A stretch of 64,000 bases of DNA from Nocardioides sp. Kera G14 (GCF_020715565.1 NZ_CP085839.1:1798001-1862000); one strand, 5' to 3'; counted from the first letter of the stretch, positions 41,976 through 51,799 are shown. Notes: generated by a model not told the origin, from the letters alone. Numbers and translations are program-made.

Positions 41976-42757
41976 GCTTCCTCCGTGCTCTGGATGGGTG
42001 CTTCGGGGTTGACGTCGATGAGACTGAGATGGACGCCGCGGGGCGCCGTGACGATGGTGGTGATGGCCTCGGCGTGGGCCGAGGCCTTGAGGAAGTGCGG
42101 GTGTCGGGCGAGTCCGAACCGGATCCACTGGTTGAGGACGAAGCTGCCCTCGTCGGCGTCCCAGTCCGAGCCCATCCCGCTCCAGGTCGGCCCCGGGCGG
42201 ATGACGGAGGCCCGCACGCCGGTGCCCTCGAGCTCCATCTGCAGCGCACCGACCAGGCCCTCCAGGCCCCACTTGCTGGCCGAGTACGCCGCCATGAAGG
42301 GCCGGGGCCGCACGGCGACGTCGGAGGAGACGAAGACGAGGTCGCCACGCTGGCGGGCGACCATGCCCGGGGCGAAGGCGCGGACGACGCGGTGGGCGCC
42401 GACGAGGTTGACGTCGAGCTCGCCGCCGAAGCGCTCGGAGGTGATCTCGACCAGGGTGCCGGGCGCCACGACGCCGGCGTTGCTCACGACGACCTCCACC
42501 TCACCGAGCTCGGCCGCCACCTTGTCCGCGAACTCCGCGACGGAATCGTCGGAGGTGACGTCGAGCGGGTGGGCGAACGCCTCTCCCCCGGCGGCCCGGA
42601 TCTCGGCGGCGACCTCGGCGCAGGCGTCGATCCGTCGTGCTCCGAGGGCGACGGGCAGGCCCGCAGCGGCGAGGGCGCGGGCGGTCTCGGTGCCGATGCC
42701 CGACGAGGCTCCGGTGACGACAGCGGGACGGCGGTCGGGGTGGGTGAGCCTGGCCAT
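41972..42757 (-). CDS. Short-chain dehydrogenase/reductase (Rv0765c-like)
   Basis: A 261-residue SDR with GASSGIG at 16-22, SNAG near 92-95, Ser144/145, Tyr158 and Lys162. The C-terminus after RPGPTWSGMGSDW is not the usual VDGG but a substrate-cap-like segment with NQWIRFGLARHPHFLKASA. It overlaps CYP51 by four bases and CYP123 by one, and occupies the cyp51-cyp123 slot of Rv0765c. A 3-keto-reductase-like step of C4 demethylation is conceivable (inference). Confidence 0.87.
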   Translation of the reverse strand: MARLTHPDRRPAVVTGASSGIGTETARALAAAGLPVALGARRIDACAEVAAEIRAAGGEAFAHPLDVTSDDSVAEFADKVAAELGEVEVVVSNAGVVAPGTLVEITSERFGGELDVNLVGAHRVVRAFAPGMVARQRGDLVFVSSDVAVRPRPFMAAYSASKWGLEGLVGALQMELEGTGVRASVIRPGPTWSGMGSDWDADEGSFVLNQWIRFGLARHPHFLKASAHAEAITTIVTAPRGVHLSLIDVNPEAPIQSTEEA

Positions 42758-44004
42758 CACGCCTCCCTGACGGTGAACGTGGTCGGCAGGGCGGCGAAGC
42801 CCCGCACGCTGGTGGAGTGCACGCGGACGGCGCGCTCGGCGTCGACCTCGAAGGAGGCCACCCGCCGGACGAGCTCGGCGAGGACGATCCGCGCCTCCAG
42901 CCGCGCCAGGTTGGCGCCGAGGCAGAAGTGGCGGCCGTTGCCGAAGCTGAGGATCTGCGAGAGCTCCTCCTCGTCGCGGGAGAGGTCGAAGGTCGTCGGC
43001 TCGGTGAAGAGGGACTCGTCCCGATTCGCCGACCCCAGCAGGAGCAGCAGCTTGGATCCGGCGGGGACGGTCTGGCCGTGGAGTTCGACGTCCTCGGCGA
43101 CGTACCGGGCGAGCATCTGGCTCGAGGTGTCGTGCCGCAGGGTCTCCTCGATCCACGGGCGCACCGCCTCCTCGGCCTGCTCCGGATCGGCGAAGACGCG
43201 CGCCAGCTGGTCCGGGTGGGCGGACAGGTGGAAGAGCGCGTTGCCGAGCAGCTTCGTGGTCGTCTCGTTGCCGGCGACGACCATGAGGAAGAGGAAGCCG
43301 ATGATCTCCTCGTCGGTGAGGTGGTCCCCGGCCACCTCGGCCTCGATCAACGCGGAGGTGAGGTCCTCGCTGGGCTGCTCGCGCCTCTGGTGGACCATCG
43401 CCTGGTAGTAGGCGATCAGCTCGAACGCGGCCTCTACCCCGGTCGCGGGCACGTCACGAACACCGTCCTCCCGGTGCACCACGAGGTCGGCCAGGCGGCG
43501 CACCTCGTCGCGATCGGCGGACGGGACGCCCATCATCTCGGAGATGACGTCCATCGGGAGCTTGCCGGCGAACTCGGCGATCCAGTCGACCTCCTCCCCC
43601 TTGCTCGCGCGGGCGAGCATCAGGTCGAGGTAGTGGTCGGTGAGCTCCTGGATCTGGGGCGTGAGGGCGAGCACGCGCCGCGGCGTGAAGCCCGCCGACA
43701 CCAGCCGGCGCAGCCGGGTCTGGGCGTCGCCGTCCAGGGCGAGGAAGCTCATCACGGTGTGGGCATGCTCGTTCCACGCGCTCGCGTCGAGGGAGACACC
43801 CATCCGGTTGGAGAAGCGGACGTCGTCCTTGAGCGCGGCGAGGATGTCGGCGTGCCTGCTCAGCGCCCAGAAGCCATCGGCCTCGGAGTGGTAGAGCGGC
43901 GCCTCTGCACGCAGGCGGGCGTACGTCGGGTACGGGTCCTCGTGGAAGTCGTAGTCGTACGGGTCGAAGACCAGGTCGCCTGCGTGCGGCACGGTTGCGG
44001 TCAT
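42757..44004 (-). CDS. cyp123: Cytochrome P450 CYP123-like
   Basis: A 415-residue P450. DPYDYDFHEDPYPTYARLR, GKLPMDVISEMMGVP, the I-helix FLFLMVVAGNETTTK, EETLRHDTSSQ and the haem loop FGNGRHFCLGANLAR (Cys361) match CYP123, the orphan P450 beside CYP51 in mycobacteria. Its substrate is unknown in the literature I know. The start overlaps the TetR stop by four bases. Confidence 0.9.
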   Translation of the reverse strand: MTATVPHAGDLVFDPYDYDFHEDPYPTYARLRAEAPLYHSEADGFWALSRHADILAALKDDVRFSNRMGVSLDASAWNEHAHTVMSFLALDGDAQTRLRRLVSAGFTPRRVLALTPQIQELTDHYLDLMLARASKGEEVDWIAEFAGKLPMDVISEMMGVPSADRDEVRRLADLVVHREDGVRDVPATGVEAAFELIAYYQAMVHQRREQPSEDLTSALIEAEVAGDHLTDEEIIGFLFLMVVAGNETTTKLLGNALFHLSAHPDQLARVFADPEQAEEAVRPWIEETLRHDTSSQMLARYVAEDVELHGQTVPAGSKLLLLLGSANRDESLFTEPTTFDLSRDEEELSQILSFGNGRHFCLGANLARLEARIVLAELVRRVASFEVDAERAVRVHSTSVRGFAALPTTFTVREA

Positions 44005-44591
44005 GAGTTCCCCCTGAGGATCACGGCGATCGACGCTTCCAGCCGCGAGGCCATCTCGTCGTAGGTCATCAGCCCCATGCCCGCCTGGAGCAGTCCGCCC
44101 GAGAAGGCGAGCAGCAGGGTCTCGAGCACCGCCGGGTCGGGCTCGTGGTCGTCGGTGGCCAGCGCCGCCCGGATCCGGCCGAGCAGCTCGGCACCGATCT
44201 TGAGTCGCAGCCGGTCCACGTCGGGGTCGGTGCTCAACAGCGCCGGCGTCACCGCTGCAGCCAGGGCCGGCTCGTCGGTGATCTGCTCGGTGAGCTCGCG
44301 CACGGCGTGCTGGACCCGGGCCGTCACGGTGGCGTCGGCAGCGGCGGCCGTGGACGGCCGGGCGGCGAGCTTGCGCGAGAAGAGCTCGGCGAAGAGGTGG
44401 TTCTTCGAGGCGAGGTAGGTGTACGCCGTGGCCGGCGAGACCCCCGCCCGCTGGGCGACGTTCCGGATCGTGAGGGCCTCGTGGCCCGTCACGCGGAGCT
44501 CGGCCAGGCCCGCCGTGAGCAGTCGGTCGACGGTCTCGGCCTGGCGGGCGTTCAGGCCCTGCCGCGGGATCTCAGACACCTGACTGGACAT
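44001..44591 (-). CDS. TetR-family regulator of the CYP51 operon (Rv0767c-like)
   Basis: A 196-residue TetR protein. The N-terminal helix-turn-helix at about 41-60 reads TIRNVAQRAGVSPATAYTYL and is followed by ASKNHLFAELF; the C-terminal ligand domain is all-helical. It is the first gene of the operon. A perfect TGGACA-NN-TGTCCA palindrome overlaps its ATG, which indicates autoregulation. The same palindrome recurs at 54763, so it probably controls at least one distant promoter. The ligand is likely a CoA thioester or sterol (inference). Confidence 0.9.
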   Translation of the reverse strand: MSSQVSEIPRQGLNARQAETVDRLLTAGLAELRVTGHEALTIRNVAQRAGVSPATAYTYLASKNHLFAELFSRKLAARPSTAAAADATVTARVQHAVRELTEQITDEPALAAAVTPALLSTDPDVDRLRLKIGAELLGRIRAALATDDHEPDPAVLETLLLAFSGGLLQAGMGLMTYDEMASRLEASIAVILRGNS

Positions 44592-44598
44592 ATGTCCA
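44585..44598. promoter_or_regulatory. Palindromic operator TGGACATATGTCCA at the TetR start
   Basis: A perfect 14-base palindrome containing the start codon of the TetR gene (ATG, minus strand, 44591). A half-site GTGTCCAGA follows at 44619-44627. It is a probable autoregulatory site for the TetR protein and the whole CYP51 operon, which runs to 34983. Confidence 0.75.
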
Positions 44599-44631
44599 AC
44601 TTAGACCAGCCAGAGGTGCGTGTCCAGACCC

Positions 44632-45234
44632 TCATTCACCGTTGGGCAGGCAGAGTCGGCAGGGCGCGAGCCCGCCGCGGTTCGGGCCGGCAGGGCTCAG
44701 GTCGTCACGACCCGCCAGCAGGTCACAGTCGGCACGGTGGAGCGTCGTGCCGGCACCGGCGACGACGAGGACCGAGCCCGGATCGACCTGGGCCGCCGGA
44801 GTCGCCGCAGGCGCCGCGCTCGTCCGTGCCACGGCGTCGGCGAGCACGAGGAGGGTGTCGGCCAGTCGCTTCGAGGCCTCCTTCTGGTCCGCTGCCACGC
44901 GGGCCATCCAGGCACCGAAGTACAGGAACCCGCCACACAGGGTGAGGCCGAGGCCCAGGATGCCACCCGACACCAGATAGGAGAGCTGGTCGTACTCGTA
45001 CGGCGTGTGGGCGATCCCGTACCACCCCAGGCCGATGACGATGAGGCCCAGCGGCAGCAACAACGCGCCCCCGACGAACAGCGCCTGGTGGAGGAGCTGC
45101 GCGTTGTTGCCCCGGAGCGGGGCGACGCCGCTCCCACTCCCGGCCCGCGGGAGGGCATACGTCGGCGGCGGCTGCGCCGGCCCTGCATGGCTCGGCACCG
45201 CGAGCAGCGACCTTGTCTGATCCGTCGTCATCAC
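44632..45234 (-). CDS. Two-TM membrane protein with C-terminal Cys/His motif, last gene of the ABC operon
   Basis: A 200-residue protein. A Pro/Gly-rich N-terminus of about 45 residues is followed by transmembrane segments near 51-71 and 86-108, a heptad-like helix at 110-140, and a C-terminal HRADCDLL...PCRLC segment with His166, Cys170, Cys192 and Cys195. The last resembles small metal-binding motifs seen at the ends of actinobacterial membrane proteins. I know no function. The start overlaps the stop of the surface-protein gene (ATGA), so it is the sixth gene of the Liv-type ABC operon. Confidence 0.7.
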   Translation of the reverse strand: MMTTDQTRSLLAVPSHAGPAQPPPTYALPRAGSGSGVAPLRGNNAQLLHQALFVGGALLLPLGLIVIGLGWYGIAHTPYEYDQLSYLVSGGILGLGLTLCGGFLYFGAWMARVAADQKEASKRLADTLLVLADAVARTSAAPAATPAAQVDPGSVLVVAGAGTTLHRADCDLLAGRDDLSPAGPNRGGLAPCRLCLPNGE

Positions 45235-46855
45235 GACACCTTTCGGAGGTCCGGCAGGCCCGATCTGAGCCCGTGACTACACGCACCGGCACCGCCGAAG
45301 ACGGCACCGAACCCCTTGCGCAACCACCAGGCCGCGCCGGCCGCCAGGGCGAGTCCGCCCAGCAGCAACGCTCCGGGCACACTGCCCAGGGCGGGAAGCC
45401 CGGGCGCCGCACTGACGGGCGTGAGCGTGGTGGCGCCGACAGGCGCAGCACCATCCACGGCGGAGCTGTCCGGCACCGCGGCCACACCCGTGTCGACGGG
45501 ACCGCTCGCGGAGGCGGGCCCGGCGGCCGCGGCTCCTGCGGCCACCGGCGCAGGGGCTGCCGGTGCGGCCGTCGACGCCCCGGCGCCGTCGGCGGTGAAC
45601 GGCGCCGCGATCTGCACCTTGGACGAGACCTCGCCGAGCTTCACCACGAGCTTGGGATGCGCCTCGAGCGCCGCCAGCAGGAGGCCCTTGGCCTGCCCGG
45701 CCGAATCGGGCAGCTGGTTGACCAGGTCGGCGAGCGGAAGCTTGTTCAAGGAGAGCAGGCTCACCACCGGCTCGCTGTCGAGCGTGAGCGTCGGCCCGGC
45801 CGCGGACGAGGAGGCCGTCGACCCGTCCACGCTCCTCGTGGGCTTGGGCAGCTCGAGGCTGATGCCGAGCTGCTTGAGCGCCGACAACGGGTTGTCGGAG
45901 AGGCCCGGGATGGCAGTCGTGGAACCGGCGGCCACGATGCCGTCGGAGGTGAACTCGAACGGTGTCCCGAGGATCGTCATCCGGCCATAGGTGGACGTGG
46001 GCGTCGTGGTGGCCGCCCCCACCTTGCCGACGGTCGTCGACGACACGGTCAGGCCCTCCAGCTTCACCAGCCCGCCGAGCAGGGTCACCTGGCCGATCTG
46101 GCCGACGGCGGTCGCCGTGACGCTGTCGGCGGCGTACGTCGCCCGCGAACTGCCGCTCATGCCGCCCACGTCGACGAGGATGCTGAGGGCGCCGAGCGGG
46201 TTGCTCGAATCGGTCGGCGCAGGACCGTTCGTCTTGCCGCTCAGGGCGTTGCCCAGCGCAGCGAGGCCGTCACCGAGTGAACCGAGCGGGTTGGAGGTGC
46301 CGGCCGAGGTGCTCGGGCTGGCGCTCGCAGACGGCGTGCTGCCGGTCTCGTCGCCTGCCACCGTGCCCGAGGGCGAGTAGCCGGCCCGCGCCACCGCTCC
46401 CGTCTCGCTCGCGCTGACCCGGCCGACCATGCCGGGGAAGAACTCTTGGGAGCTCGAGCTGGCGTCACCGGGGAAGGCGGCGTTGACCTGGGCCGGATAG
46501 CCGTTGGCCGGCGCCAGCTGTGGAGGCAGGCCCGCCTGGCTGATGATCGTGGTCAGGCCCTCACCGACGGCCGCACCGGGCCAGAGCGACGAGGCCCGGG
46601 CCGAGGACGTCGGGCCGGAGGCCCCCTCGACGTGGGTGTAGGAGAAGTTGAGCTCGGCCTGCGGCGAGGCCGGGATCGGGATCGCGGGCTCGTAGACCTC
46701 GATCCGGAACGGCGTCGACGTCGCAGAGGCGGCGAAGCCGCCGTACGACGGCGCCGGGGCGGTGTCGTCCGCGAACGCGGGCAGGGCCGCGGCCGGCCAG
46801 ACCAGGCCGGCGCAGGCGAGCGCGGCAGCCGTCCGGCGGATCGGCGTGGTGATCC

Positions 46856-46859
<4 letters not shown>
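45231..46859 (-). CDS. Exported, membrane-anchored protein of unknown function in the ABC operon
   Basis: A 542-residue protein with a Sec signal peptide (cleavage likely after AFA at about 30). A beta-rich region rich in Ser/Thr/Gly includes repeat-like stretches (VGQIGQVTLLGGLVKLEGL; VGKVGAATTT). A long Ala/Pro-rich linker spans about 430-490. One C-terminal transmembrane helix (GALLLGGLALAAGAAWW) is followed by a basic tail. It should stand on the outer face of the membrane. Start and stop overlap those of the ATPase gene and the small membrane protein gene by four bases each, which argues for a joint function with the transporter. I do not recognise the family. Confidence 0.75.
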
Positions 46860-47559
<700 letters not shown>

Positions 47560-47563
<4 letters not shown>

Positions 47564-48297
47564 GACGCAGCTCCTTCGACATAACCGAGGTAGGCCTGCT
47601 GGACCTTGGGGTCGGTGCGGATCTCGGCCGGCGGACCGGAGGCGATGATCGAGCCGAAGTCGAGGACGTGCAGCGTGCTGCAGACCGACATCACGAGATC
47701 CATGTCGTGCTCGACCATGAGGACGGTGCGCCCCTCGTCCGCGAGCTCGAGCAGCAGGTGCCCGAACTCCTTCGTCTCCTGCTCGTCGAGACCCGAGGAC
47801 GGCTCGTCGAGGAGCAGGAGGCGCGGGTCACACGCGAGGGCCCGGGCCAGCTCCAGGAGGCGGGCCGTGCCGGTCGGGATCGCGTCGGCACGCTGGTCGG
47901 CGTGCGCGGCGATGCCGACCCGCTCGAGGAGCCGGTCGGCGGCGGTGTCGGTGGAGCGCCGCCAGCCGAGCATGCCGTGGTGGATGTCGAGCGCCGCCCG
48001 GACGTTCTCCCGCACGGTGAGCGAGCCGAAGGCCTCGAGCCGCTGGAACGTCCGGCCGATCCCCCGTCGTGCGCGACGACTGACGGCGGCGCGCGTGACG
48101 TCGTGGCCGTCGAGGAACACCCGCCCGGACGTGGGCGTCTGCAGGCCCGTGATGACGTTGAAGCAGGTGGTCTTGCCGGCACCGTTGGGGCCGATCAGGC
48201 CGGTCACGGTGCCCGCGTCCACCGCGAAGTTCGCGTGGTTCACGGCCGTCACGCCGCCGAACTGCACCGTGACGTCATCGACCGACAACAGCGACAT
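47560..48297 (-). CDS. ABC transporter ATP-binding protein, LivG type
   Basis: A 245-residue ATPase with Walker A GPNGAGKTT (36-44), RRARRGIGRTFQRLEAF typical of LivG, and Walker B LLLLDEPSSGLDE. The ABC signature is degenerate: IPTGTARLLELARAL where LivG proteins have LSYGQQRRLE. One ATP site of the LivFG pair may therefore be non-canonical. I start it at ATG 48297; an in-frame extension to 48327 lies inside the permease gene. It overlaps the permease by 23 bases. Confidence 0.88.
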
Positions 48298-50203
48298 CGC
48301 GCTCCTCCTTCGTCGGGAAGTGCGCACTCAACTGGGGGAACTGCCTGTTGAAGAACGGCACGAGCCGGTTCGAGATGACCGGTCGGAGGCCGAAGAGCCG
48401 GTTGGCCAGGCCGTTCGGGTCGCGGCCGAGTGCCACGGCGCCGAAGCCGAGCACGACGAAGCAGAGCCCGGCGATCGCCGGGTGGTCGGACTGGGCGACC
48501 GGCAGGTACATCAGGAAGAGCCCGCCCAGGAGCGCTCCGGTCACCGACGTGGCACCGAAGACGACGGCGGCCAGGAGGAGCAGCAGGCTGTTGAAGAACT
48601 GGAAGTCGCCCGCCCCGATGGTGCCCCGCAGTCCGGCGAAGAGCGCGCCGCCCAGCCCTGCGATCCCGGCCGACGCGGCGAAGAGTCCGACGCGGAACCA
48701 ACGCAGGTCGAGCCCGAGGGTGCCGCACGCGGCCTGGCTGTCGCGGCTGGCGATCAGGACCCGGCCCAGCGGCCCGCGGCGCAGCGCGAGGACCCCGAGG
48801 CCGACGAGTACGAACGCGAGCATCATCACGCCGACGTACGCCCCGAGGTCGGAGAACCGGATGCCGAAGACGGAGAGTCGCTCGGCCGCCAGCGTGCCGC
48901 CCGGCTTGAAGGCCCACGAGGCCGCGAAGATGAGCTTGTCCATCAACTGCGCAAACGCGAGCGTGCTGAGGGCGAGGTAGAGGCCGGTCAGCCGGAGGGT
49001 CGGCAGCGCGACCAGGCCACCGGCCAGGGCGGCGACCAGCGCCGCGATGAGCACTCCGAGCAGGTTCGGCTGATCGATCTTGGCGTAGGTGAGGGCACCG
49101 ACCCCGGCGAACGACAGCTGGGCGAGGGAGACGTGGCCGCCGTACCCGGTCAGCAGGACCATCGAGAGCATCACGATGGCGTACGCCGCCGCCGTGCCCC
49201 ACCGTAGGAGGCTGACGTCGGAGAGGAAGGCGACGAGGAGGAGCGAGAACCCGATCGTGCCTGCGGCCCAGGCGAGGCTCTTCCGAGCACTGGGAACCGG
49301 GGCGGCGAGGAGCCCGCGGACCTGGCCGATCCGCAGCGAGGCCTGGGGCACCAGGAGGATCACGGCGAAGAGGAAGAGGGTCGGCATCACGGCCCGCAGC
49401 CCGCTCAGGTCGCCGGTGCCGGGCAGGTAGCCCACCGCGTAGGACTGCAGGAGCCCGAGCGCCATGGCGCCGGCGTAGGTGAGCGGGAGGCTGCGCAGCC
49501 GGCCGAGCATGGCGGCCGCATAGGCGCTGATGACCAGGAGGGTGAGGTCGTAGTACTGCAGGCCGATCACCGGGGTGAGCATGATGCCGGCGAGGGCGGC
49601 GAGGGACATCCCGACGGCCCACGCGAGGGCCGCCACGACCTGCGGTCGACCGCCGTACAGCCGCAGGAGGTCGGGGTTGTCGACGCTGGCCCGCATGGCG
49701 GTGCCGATCCGGGTGCGGTTCAGCAACAGGTAGAGCCCGCCTGCGACCACGCCGGAGAGGACGATGGTGATCACCTCGTGCCAGGTGATCAGGACGCTGC
49801 CGAGATGGATCAGGTGACCGTCGAAGAACTGGGGGACGTTGCGGGCCGCCGGCTTCCAGACCTGGGTGGCCAGGCCGATCAGGCCGACCAGCAGTCCGAC
49901 CGTGACCACGAGTGAGACCCCGACCGGGGCGGAGCCGAGGCCGCGGGCGACGAAGCGCTCGACCACGATGCCCGCGATCGGTGCGACGACGAGCAGGACC
50001 AGGGCAAGCGCGAGCCAGCCGGGAAGGCCCTGTCGCTGGCTGAAGTCCCAGTAGACGAAGGCGAAGACCATCCCGAACGCGCCGTGGGCGACGTTGAAGA
50101 CCCGGGTCGTGTTGTAGGTGAGCACCAGCCCGCTCGCCGCGATGGCGTAGGCCGCCCCCGTGAAGAGGCCGATGACGGTGTAGGAGAGGAAGGCGCCCAT
50201 CAC
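48275..50203 (-). CDS. Fused LivH-LivM ABC permease
   Basis: A 642-residue protein. Residues 1-300 form a LivH-type permease (GLVLTYNTTRVFNVAHGAFG, NRTRIGTAMRASVDNPDLL). Residues 310-620 form a LivM-type permease (LLTGYGGHVSLAQLSFAGVGA, GPLGRVLIASRDSQAACGTLG). The two permeases are usually separate genes. The fusion supplies the whole membrane pore of a HAAT-family importer, with about 16-18 hydrophobic segments. It begins one base after the binding-protein stop codon. Confidence 0.88.
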   Translation of the reverse strand: MMGAFLSYTVIGLFTGAAYAIAASGLVLTYNTTRVFNVAHGAFGMVFAFVYWDFSQRQGLPGWLALALVLLVVAPIAGIVVERFVARGLGSAPVGVSLVVTVGLLVGLIGLATQVWKPAARNVPQFFDGHLIHLGSVLITWHEVITIVLSGVVAGGLYLLLNRTRIGTAMRASVDNPDLLRLYGGRPQVVAALAWAVGMSLAALAGIMLTPVIGLQYYDLTLLVISAYAAAMLGRLRSLPLTYAGAMALGLLQSYAVGYLPGTGDLSGLRAVMPTLFLFAVILLVPQASLRIGQVRGLLAAPVPSARKSLAWAAGTIGFSLLLVAFLSDVSLLRWGTAAAYAIVMLSMVLLTGYGGHVSLAQLSFAGVGALTYAKIDQPNLLGVLIAALVAALAGGLVALPTLRLTGLYLALSTLAFAQLMDKLIFAASWAFKPGGTLAAERLSVFGIRFSDLGAYVGVMMLAFVLVGLGVLALRRGPLGRVLIASRDSQAACGTLGLDLRWFRVGLFAASAGIAGLGGALFAGLRGTIGAGDFQFFNSLLLLLAAVVFGATSVTGALLGGLFLMYLPVAQSDHPAIAGLCFVVLGFGAVALGRDPNGLANRLFGLRPVISNRLVPFFNRQFPQLSAHFPTKEERDVAVVGR

Positions 50204-50204
50204 G

Positions 50205-51701
50205 TCAGCCCTTCGTCACGCCGTCGCACTCATAGCCGCCCAGCGAATTCCACTTGCCGCCCTTGAGCTGGATGAAGCGCCAACAGGAGCCGTTCATCTT
50301 GCCGCCGACGTTCTGCGGGGCGGTCATCCCTCCGGCCGTCCAGTTGGTGACGCTCTTGAGGGAGTTGAGGAAGCTCGCCCGGGTGAGCTTGCCGCCGAGC
50401 GCCTGCGCCTGCTTGACGAAGAGCGCCGCCGCCGACCACGCCATCACGCCGTAGAAGGTGGGATTCGCCCCCGGCGCCACCTGCTGCAACCACTTCAGGT
50501 ACGTGCTCATCTCCGGGTTCGAGGACGCCTGGGAGAACGGCACGAAGTTCATGTAGACGTAGGTGCCCTCACCGGCCGCGCCGGCCTGCGAGACGTAGGA
50601 CGGGTCATAGATCGTGGGGTCCTGGATGAAGATCTCCGGCTTGAAGTCCGCCTGCTGCATGGCCTGCTGCAGCCGCACCGTGTTCTGGTAGGCACCGAAG
50701 AACCAGACGTACTTCACGCCCTTGCTCTTCATCGCCTGCACGTAGGGGCCGTAGTTGAACTCCGTGACGCCGATGCCGGCGTTGTAGACCCACTTCATGC
50801 CGAGCTTGGTCCCGACCTTCACGACGGTCTGGGCGTTCTGCGCGGCACCGCCAGCGTCGAGGTAGACCATCGCCGCAGCCTGGGTGGCCGCCTTGTTCGT
50901 CTTGATGAAGTGGGTCATCGGGGCGTTCTCGAAGTACGCCGCGTTGCTGCCCATCGAGGCGTAGCAGGTGGTGCAGGCCGCACGCTCGTTGGTCGTCGAG
51001 CCCGCGCGCAGGTCCGGAAGGCCGCAGCTCTGGGCTGTGGCGGCACCGCCGGAGTCGAAGGCCGACATCGAGCCGATCGCGGCGAAGGACTTCGAGCACA
51101 GGGTCTGGTAGGCCTGCTGGTCGCCGCCACCGTCGGTGCGGGTGTCCTGGGCCTCCAGCGCGAGCTTGCGGCCGCAGATGCTCGAGGTCGAGTTGAAGTA
51201 GGCGATGTACGCCTTCACCGCCTGCTGCGCGGCGGTGAAGAGGCCCGGCACCGGGCCGCTGATGTCGGAGGCGTTGCCGAGCGTGATCGTCGAGCTCGTG
51301 ATCCCGGGGCCGTTCGCGAACCCGGCGCATGACCCCACGGCGCCTGCGGCCGCCCCGCCGGCCTTCCCCGGTGCCGCTGCGCCTGCCTTGGCGCCGCCGG
51401 TCCCCCCGGCTGCCGCTGCCGCTCCTCCTCCGGAGGCGGCGGGAGCTGCGGCTCCGCCACCGGAGGCCGCGGCGGCGCCGGACCCGGCCGTGGGATCCGT
51501 GACGCCGCCCGCCGCGGTTCCGTCCGTGGTCGTGCCGCCCGCAGCGTCGGCGACGGCGGCTCCGCCGGCCGTGCCACCGGCGACCGCGTCGTTCGCCGCG
51601 CGCACGGCCTGGGGACTCATCTGGGAGCCGCCGCAGGCGGCCGGGACGAACAGGATCAGTAGCAGCAGAGCGACCCGGAGGTAGCGGAGCATCGGTCGCA
51701 T
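50205..51701 (-). CDS. ABC transporter substrate-binding lipoprotein (Liv type) with Gly/Ala linker
   Basis: A 498-residue lipoprotein. The signal peptide ends in a lipobox VPAAC with Cys23. An Ala/Gly/Thr-rich unstructured linker of about 90 residues comes next (35-123). A type I periplasmic-binding fold then follows (ITLGNASDISGPVPGLF, YVWFFGAYQNTVRLQQAM, FYGVMAWSAAALFVKQA). Cysteine pairs in the binding domain (CTTC, C-terminal C...C) suggest disulfides. The long linker would carry the domain across the thick envelope. First gene of the operon; KstR operator 6 lies 85 bases upstream and GAAGGG precedes the start. Confidence 0.87.
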   Translation of the reverse strand: MRPMLRYLRVALLLLILFVPAACGGSQMSPQAVRAANDAVAGGTAGGAAVADAAGGTTTDGTAAGGVTDPTAGSGAAAASGGGAAAPAASGGGAAAAAGGTGGAKAGAAAPGKAGGAAAGAVGSCAGFANGPGITSSTITLGNASDISGPVPGLFTAAQQAVKAYIAYFNSTSSICGRKLALEAQDTRTDGGGDQQAYQTLCSKSFAAIGSMSAFDSGGAATAQSCGLPDLRAGSTTNERAACTTCYASMGSNAAYFENAPMTHFIKTNKAATQAAAMVYLDAGGAAQNAQTVVKVGTKLGMKWVYNAGIGVTEFNYGPYVQAMKSKGVKYVWFFGAYQNTVRLQQAMQQADFKPEIFIQDPTIYDPSYVSQAGAAGEGTYVYMNFVPFSQASSNPEMSTYLKWLQQVAPGANPTFYGVMAWSAAALFVKQAQALGGKLTRASFLNSLKSVTNWTAGGMTAPQNVGGKMNGSCWRFIQLKGGKWNSLGGYECDGVTKG

Positions 51702-51735
51702 CTCGTGGCGTATCCCTTCAAGACCGGACAGTCCT

Positions 51736-51751
51736 TATGACCTACATCACA
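51736..51751. promoter_or_regulatory. CRP-like site TATGA-N6-TCACA upstream of the ABC operon
   Basis: TATGACCTACATCACA fits TGTGANNNNNNTCACA at nine of ten defined positions. It lies 35-50 bases before the start of the substrate-binding lipoprotein gene, between that gene and KstR operator 6. Confidence 0.4.
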
Positions 51752-51785
51752 TAACCGCGGAACGGCGGGAGGGTTACGCCGAAAG

Positions 51786-51799
51786 TGCAACTTGTTCTA
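51786..51799. promoter_or_regulatory. KstR operator 6, TGCAACTTGTTCTA, upstream of the ABC operon
   Basis: It matches all eight fixed positions of TNNAACNNGTTNNA. It overlaps the stop codon of the DapB-like gene (51797-51799) and lies 85 bases upstream of the substrate-binding lipoprotein start. It is the only box here not between divergent starts, and the transcription start it serves is not obvious. Confidence 0.7.

Noticed and set aside
50674..50688. ACCGTGTTCTGG inside the lipoprotein gene as a KstR site
   Set aside because: Only the right half fits; the AAC half is missing and the position is internal to the gene.
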